Shown: positions 63,701 to 64,000 of the stretch, piece by piece
Numbering within the stretch: position 1 is the stretch's first letter
How the letters are laid out: every line of letters starts with the position of its first letter
NCBI GenBank assembly: GCA_018340375.1
Contig: JAFFJZ010000002.1
Location: forward strand, 18,432,001 to 18,496,000
Reading direction: 5' to 3'
DNA length: 64,000 nucleotides
Origin: Gonatopus flavifemur
Taxonomy: Eukaryota > Arthropoda > Insecta > Hymenoptera > Dryinidae
Program-made: the position numbers and the translations under genes
The notes under the pieces: generated by a model
Databases searched by the model: none
The model's input: only the letters and a program-made list of their open reading frames with translations
Told to the model about the DNA's origin: nothing

Positions 63701-64000
63701 AACAAGCACGTATTTCAACTATTCATAACATTTCCTACGATTAATTCAAAAAATTTTTTACAGATATATTTTAAGTATCTTCAAAATATTTTTTTGAATG
63801 TTTTCGATAAGTACATGTCCATCGAGAATACTCTTTTCCAGCTCAAATTGCCAGGTGTTGTGGGATGTCACAAAGGATCCCTCGCACACAGGATTTCTCG
63901 TTATTTTGGGTTACGAGGACCATCTTTTGTAATTGATACCGCTTGCAGTTCAAGTCTATACGCACTGGAATATGCTTATAGAGCAATTCGAGATGGAACA
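57554..64000 (+). CDS. FASN: FASN-C: fatty acid synthase paralogue, 5' part only
   Basis: Join of 57554-57743, 61005-61255 and 63842 onward; the gene leaves the window in exon 3. The 200 visible residues are the first half of KS, including Cys182 in VIDTACSSSLYA. Exon 2 is 251 bases as in A and B, and exon 3 begins at the same codon. The 5' flank and initiator region resemble FASN-A (ataagtga just before the ATG in both). No lesion is visible. Whether the remainder is intact cannot be known here. Confidence 0.93.
58357..58596. mobile_element. TA-flanked foldback MITE (CTCTCTAAATTT ends)
   Basis: 240 bases. CTCTCTAAATTTCTTGGAG and CTCCAGAAAATTTAGAGAG termini with ~95-base arms (AACAAGAGTGGGATTCCACT pairs across) and TA on both sides. 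Confidence 0.8.
58831..58950. mobile_element. CCCGAGTGGAAAA MITE, copy 3
   Basis: The cleanest copy: CCCGAGTGGAAAAATTTGC to AAATTTTTCCACTCGGG, 120 bases, with an AT-only core of ATATAATTT repeats. Confidence 0.75.
59174..59284. mobile_element. CCGAGTAGAAA MITE, copy 4
   Basis: CCGAGTAGAAATATTTC to AAATTTCCCTACTCGG, with the same TTATATATAATTTGAAAA core as copies 1-3. Confidence 0.65.
60090..60274. repeat. Inverted repeat, 185 bases
   Basis: CCCGTTGATTAATGAAATTC and its imperfect complement ending CATTAATTAATGGG, with ACAAACTTTGC / GCAAAGTTTGT inside. Confidence 0.65.
60526..60901. mobile_element. CCCTAGC-ended element, copy 2
   Basis: 376 bases, the reverse-oriented relative of 50360-50750, ending CACCCAGATCCGCTAGGG. 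No TTAA at the borders. Confidence 0.75.
61005..61255 (+). CDS. FASN: FASN-C exon 2: KS
   Basis: The acceptor is cttctag. Encodes QIPVRSGKINNVDKFDSEFF, KDAHVMDAQGRLLLE and GVFIGACYCETE. The QAHTMDP motif reads DAHVMDA. 251 bases, exactly as in the paralogues. Confidence 0.92.
61398..61840. mobile_element. MITE with CACGGAGAAAAAGAA ends and iterated GCTGxxACAGC core
   Basis: The ends CACGGAGAAAAAGAAxT are inverted; TA precedes the left end but not the right. The interior 61560-61800 repeats TTTGCTGxxACAGCxAA in both orientations. Confidence 0.6.
62050..62427. mobile_element. AGCTAAATTT-iterated element with a nested MITE
   Basis: CACGGAAAGAAGTAATTAGCT begins the outer copy. An inner element starts CACCGAGAGAAAGGG (62176) and ends GACTTTTCTCTCAGTG (62427). 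Outer-family sequence (CTGTGGGTGCTAAxATATTTAGCT) recurs at 63480. Confidence 0.5.
63122..63428. mobile_element. Foldback with a GC-rich central hairpin
   Basis: The outer arms TTTCTCTATTCTC / GAATGGAGAAA and AATATCTCTATTC / GAATAGAGATATT pair. At the centre, 63251-63281 and 63295-63325 form a 31-base stem (GCTTCCGGAGTGGAGCCGCG arm) with a 13-base loop and two or three mismatches. Much more GC-rich than the surroundings. Confidence 0.7.
63466..63556. repeat. Partial AGCTAAATTT-family copy
   Basis: Shares CTGTGGGTGCTAAxATATTTAGCT and TAATAG with 62140-62175, and ends GCTAAGACTTTCTTTCGGTG, the inverted form of the family's CACxGAAAGAAxT end. Confidence 0.5.
63842..64000 (+). CDS. FASN: FASN-C exon 3 (partial): KS active-site Cys182
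   Basis: The acceptor is cttttccag at 63841, chosen because nine residues then precede the conserved Cys/Asn as in A and B. Encodes GSLAHRISRYFGLRGPS and VIDTACSSSLYALEYAYRA. Cut by the window edge. Confidence 0.9.

Larger units (their letters stand above)
61256..63841 (+). other. FASN-C intron 2 (2586 bases)
   Basis: Contains the CACGGAGAAAAAG element 61398-61840, AGCTAAATTT-iterated elements (62050-62427 and 63466-63556) and the foldback 63122-63428. Bases 62430-63100 have no recognised feature. Confidence 0.85.

Overview
This window is animal nuclear DNA, almost certainly from an insect. It is AT-rich and intron-bearing, full of TA-flanked and 8-bp-duplication DNA transposon relics, and its only host genes are cytosolic type I fatty acid synthases (FASN) with insect-like motifs. 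The protein flavour is compatible with Hymenoptera, but I cannot fix the order or species from sequence alone.

Layout. Three FASN genes lie head-to-tail on the + strand. FASN-A (ATG 1714 to stop 25420) is complete: 18 exons, 7257 coding bases, 2418 residues, with every expected domain (KS-MAT-DH-pseudoMT/pseudoKR-ER-KR-ACP-TE) and nearly every expected catalytic residue. FASN-B (31199 to 52429) has the same 18 exons at the same positions and phases. It carries three lesions: a +2 frameshift with immediate stop in DH, a 64-to-6-residue replacement in ER, and a -1 frameshift at the start of KR. It is either a young pseudogene, a gene cut down to a roughly 915-residue KS-MAT product, or partly an assembly artefact. 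FASN-C starts at 57554 and runs off the right edge inside exon 3, just after the KS active-site cysteine. FASN-A and FASN-C share a recognisable core promoter (TATAAG 33 bases before an AGTCG start motif); I could not find it in front of FASN-B.

Between and inside the genes there is no other host gene. The A-B gap (25421-31198) holds an internally deleted hAT transposon with a perfect 8-bp target duplication and a 5'-truncated, frameshifted LINE. The B-C gap (52430-57553) holds iterated and inverted repeats, a tRNA-like SINE head and a diverged copy of a ~700-bp repeat also present in FASN-B intron 5. The introns carry a varied collection of short inverted-repeat elements (MITEs and foldbacks), including a hAT MITE nested inside a larger TA-flanked element and several near-perfect palindromes of 150-300 bp.

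How the genes work together. A complete FASN makes long-chain fatty acid from acetyl-CoA, malonyl-CoA and NADPH as a cytosolic homodimer. Insects often have several FASN copies, one for general lipid and others for tissue-specific products such as cuticular hydrocarbon precursors. Whether A and C divide such labour cannot be read from the window. The striking features are the exact conservation of exon architecture against wholesale divergence of the introns, the broken state of the middle copy, and the density and nesting of small transposons.
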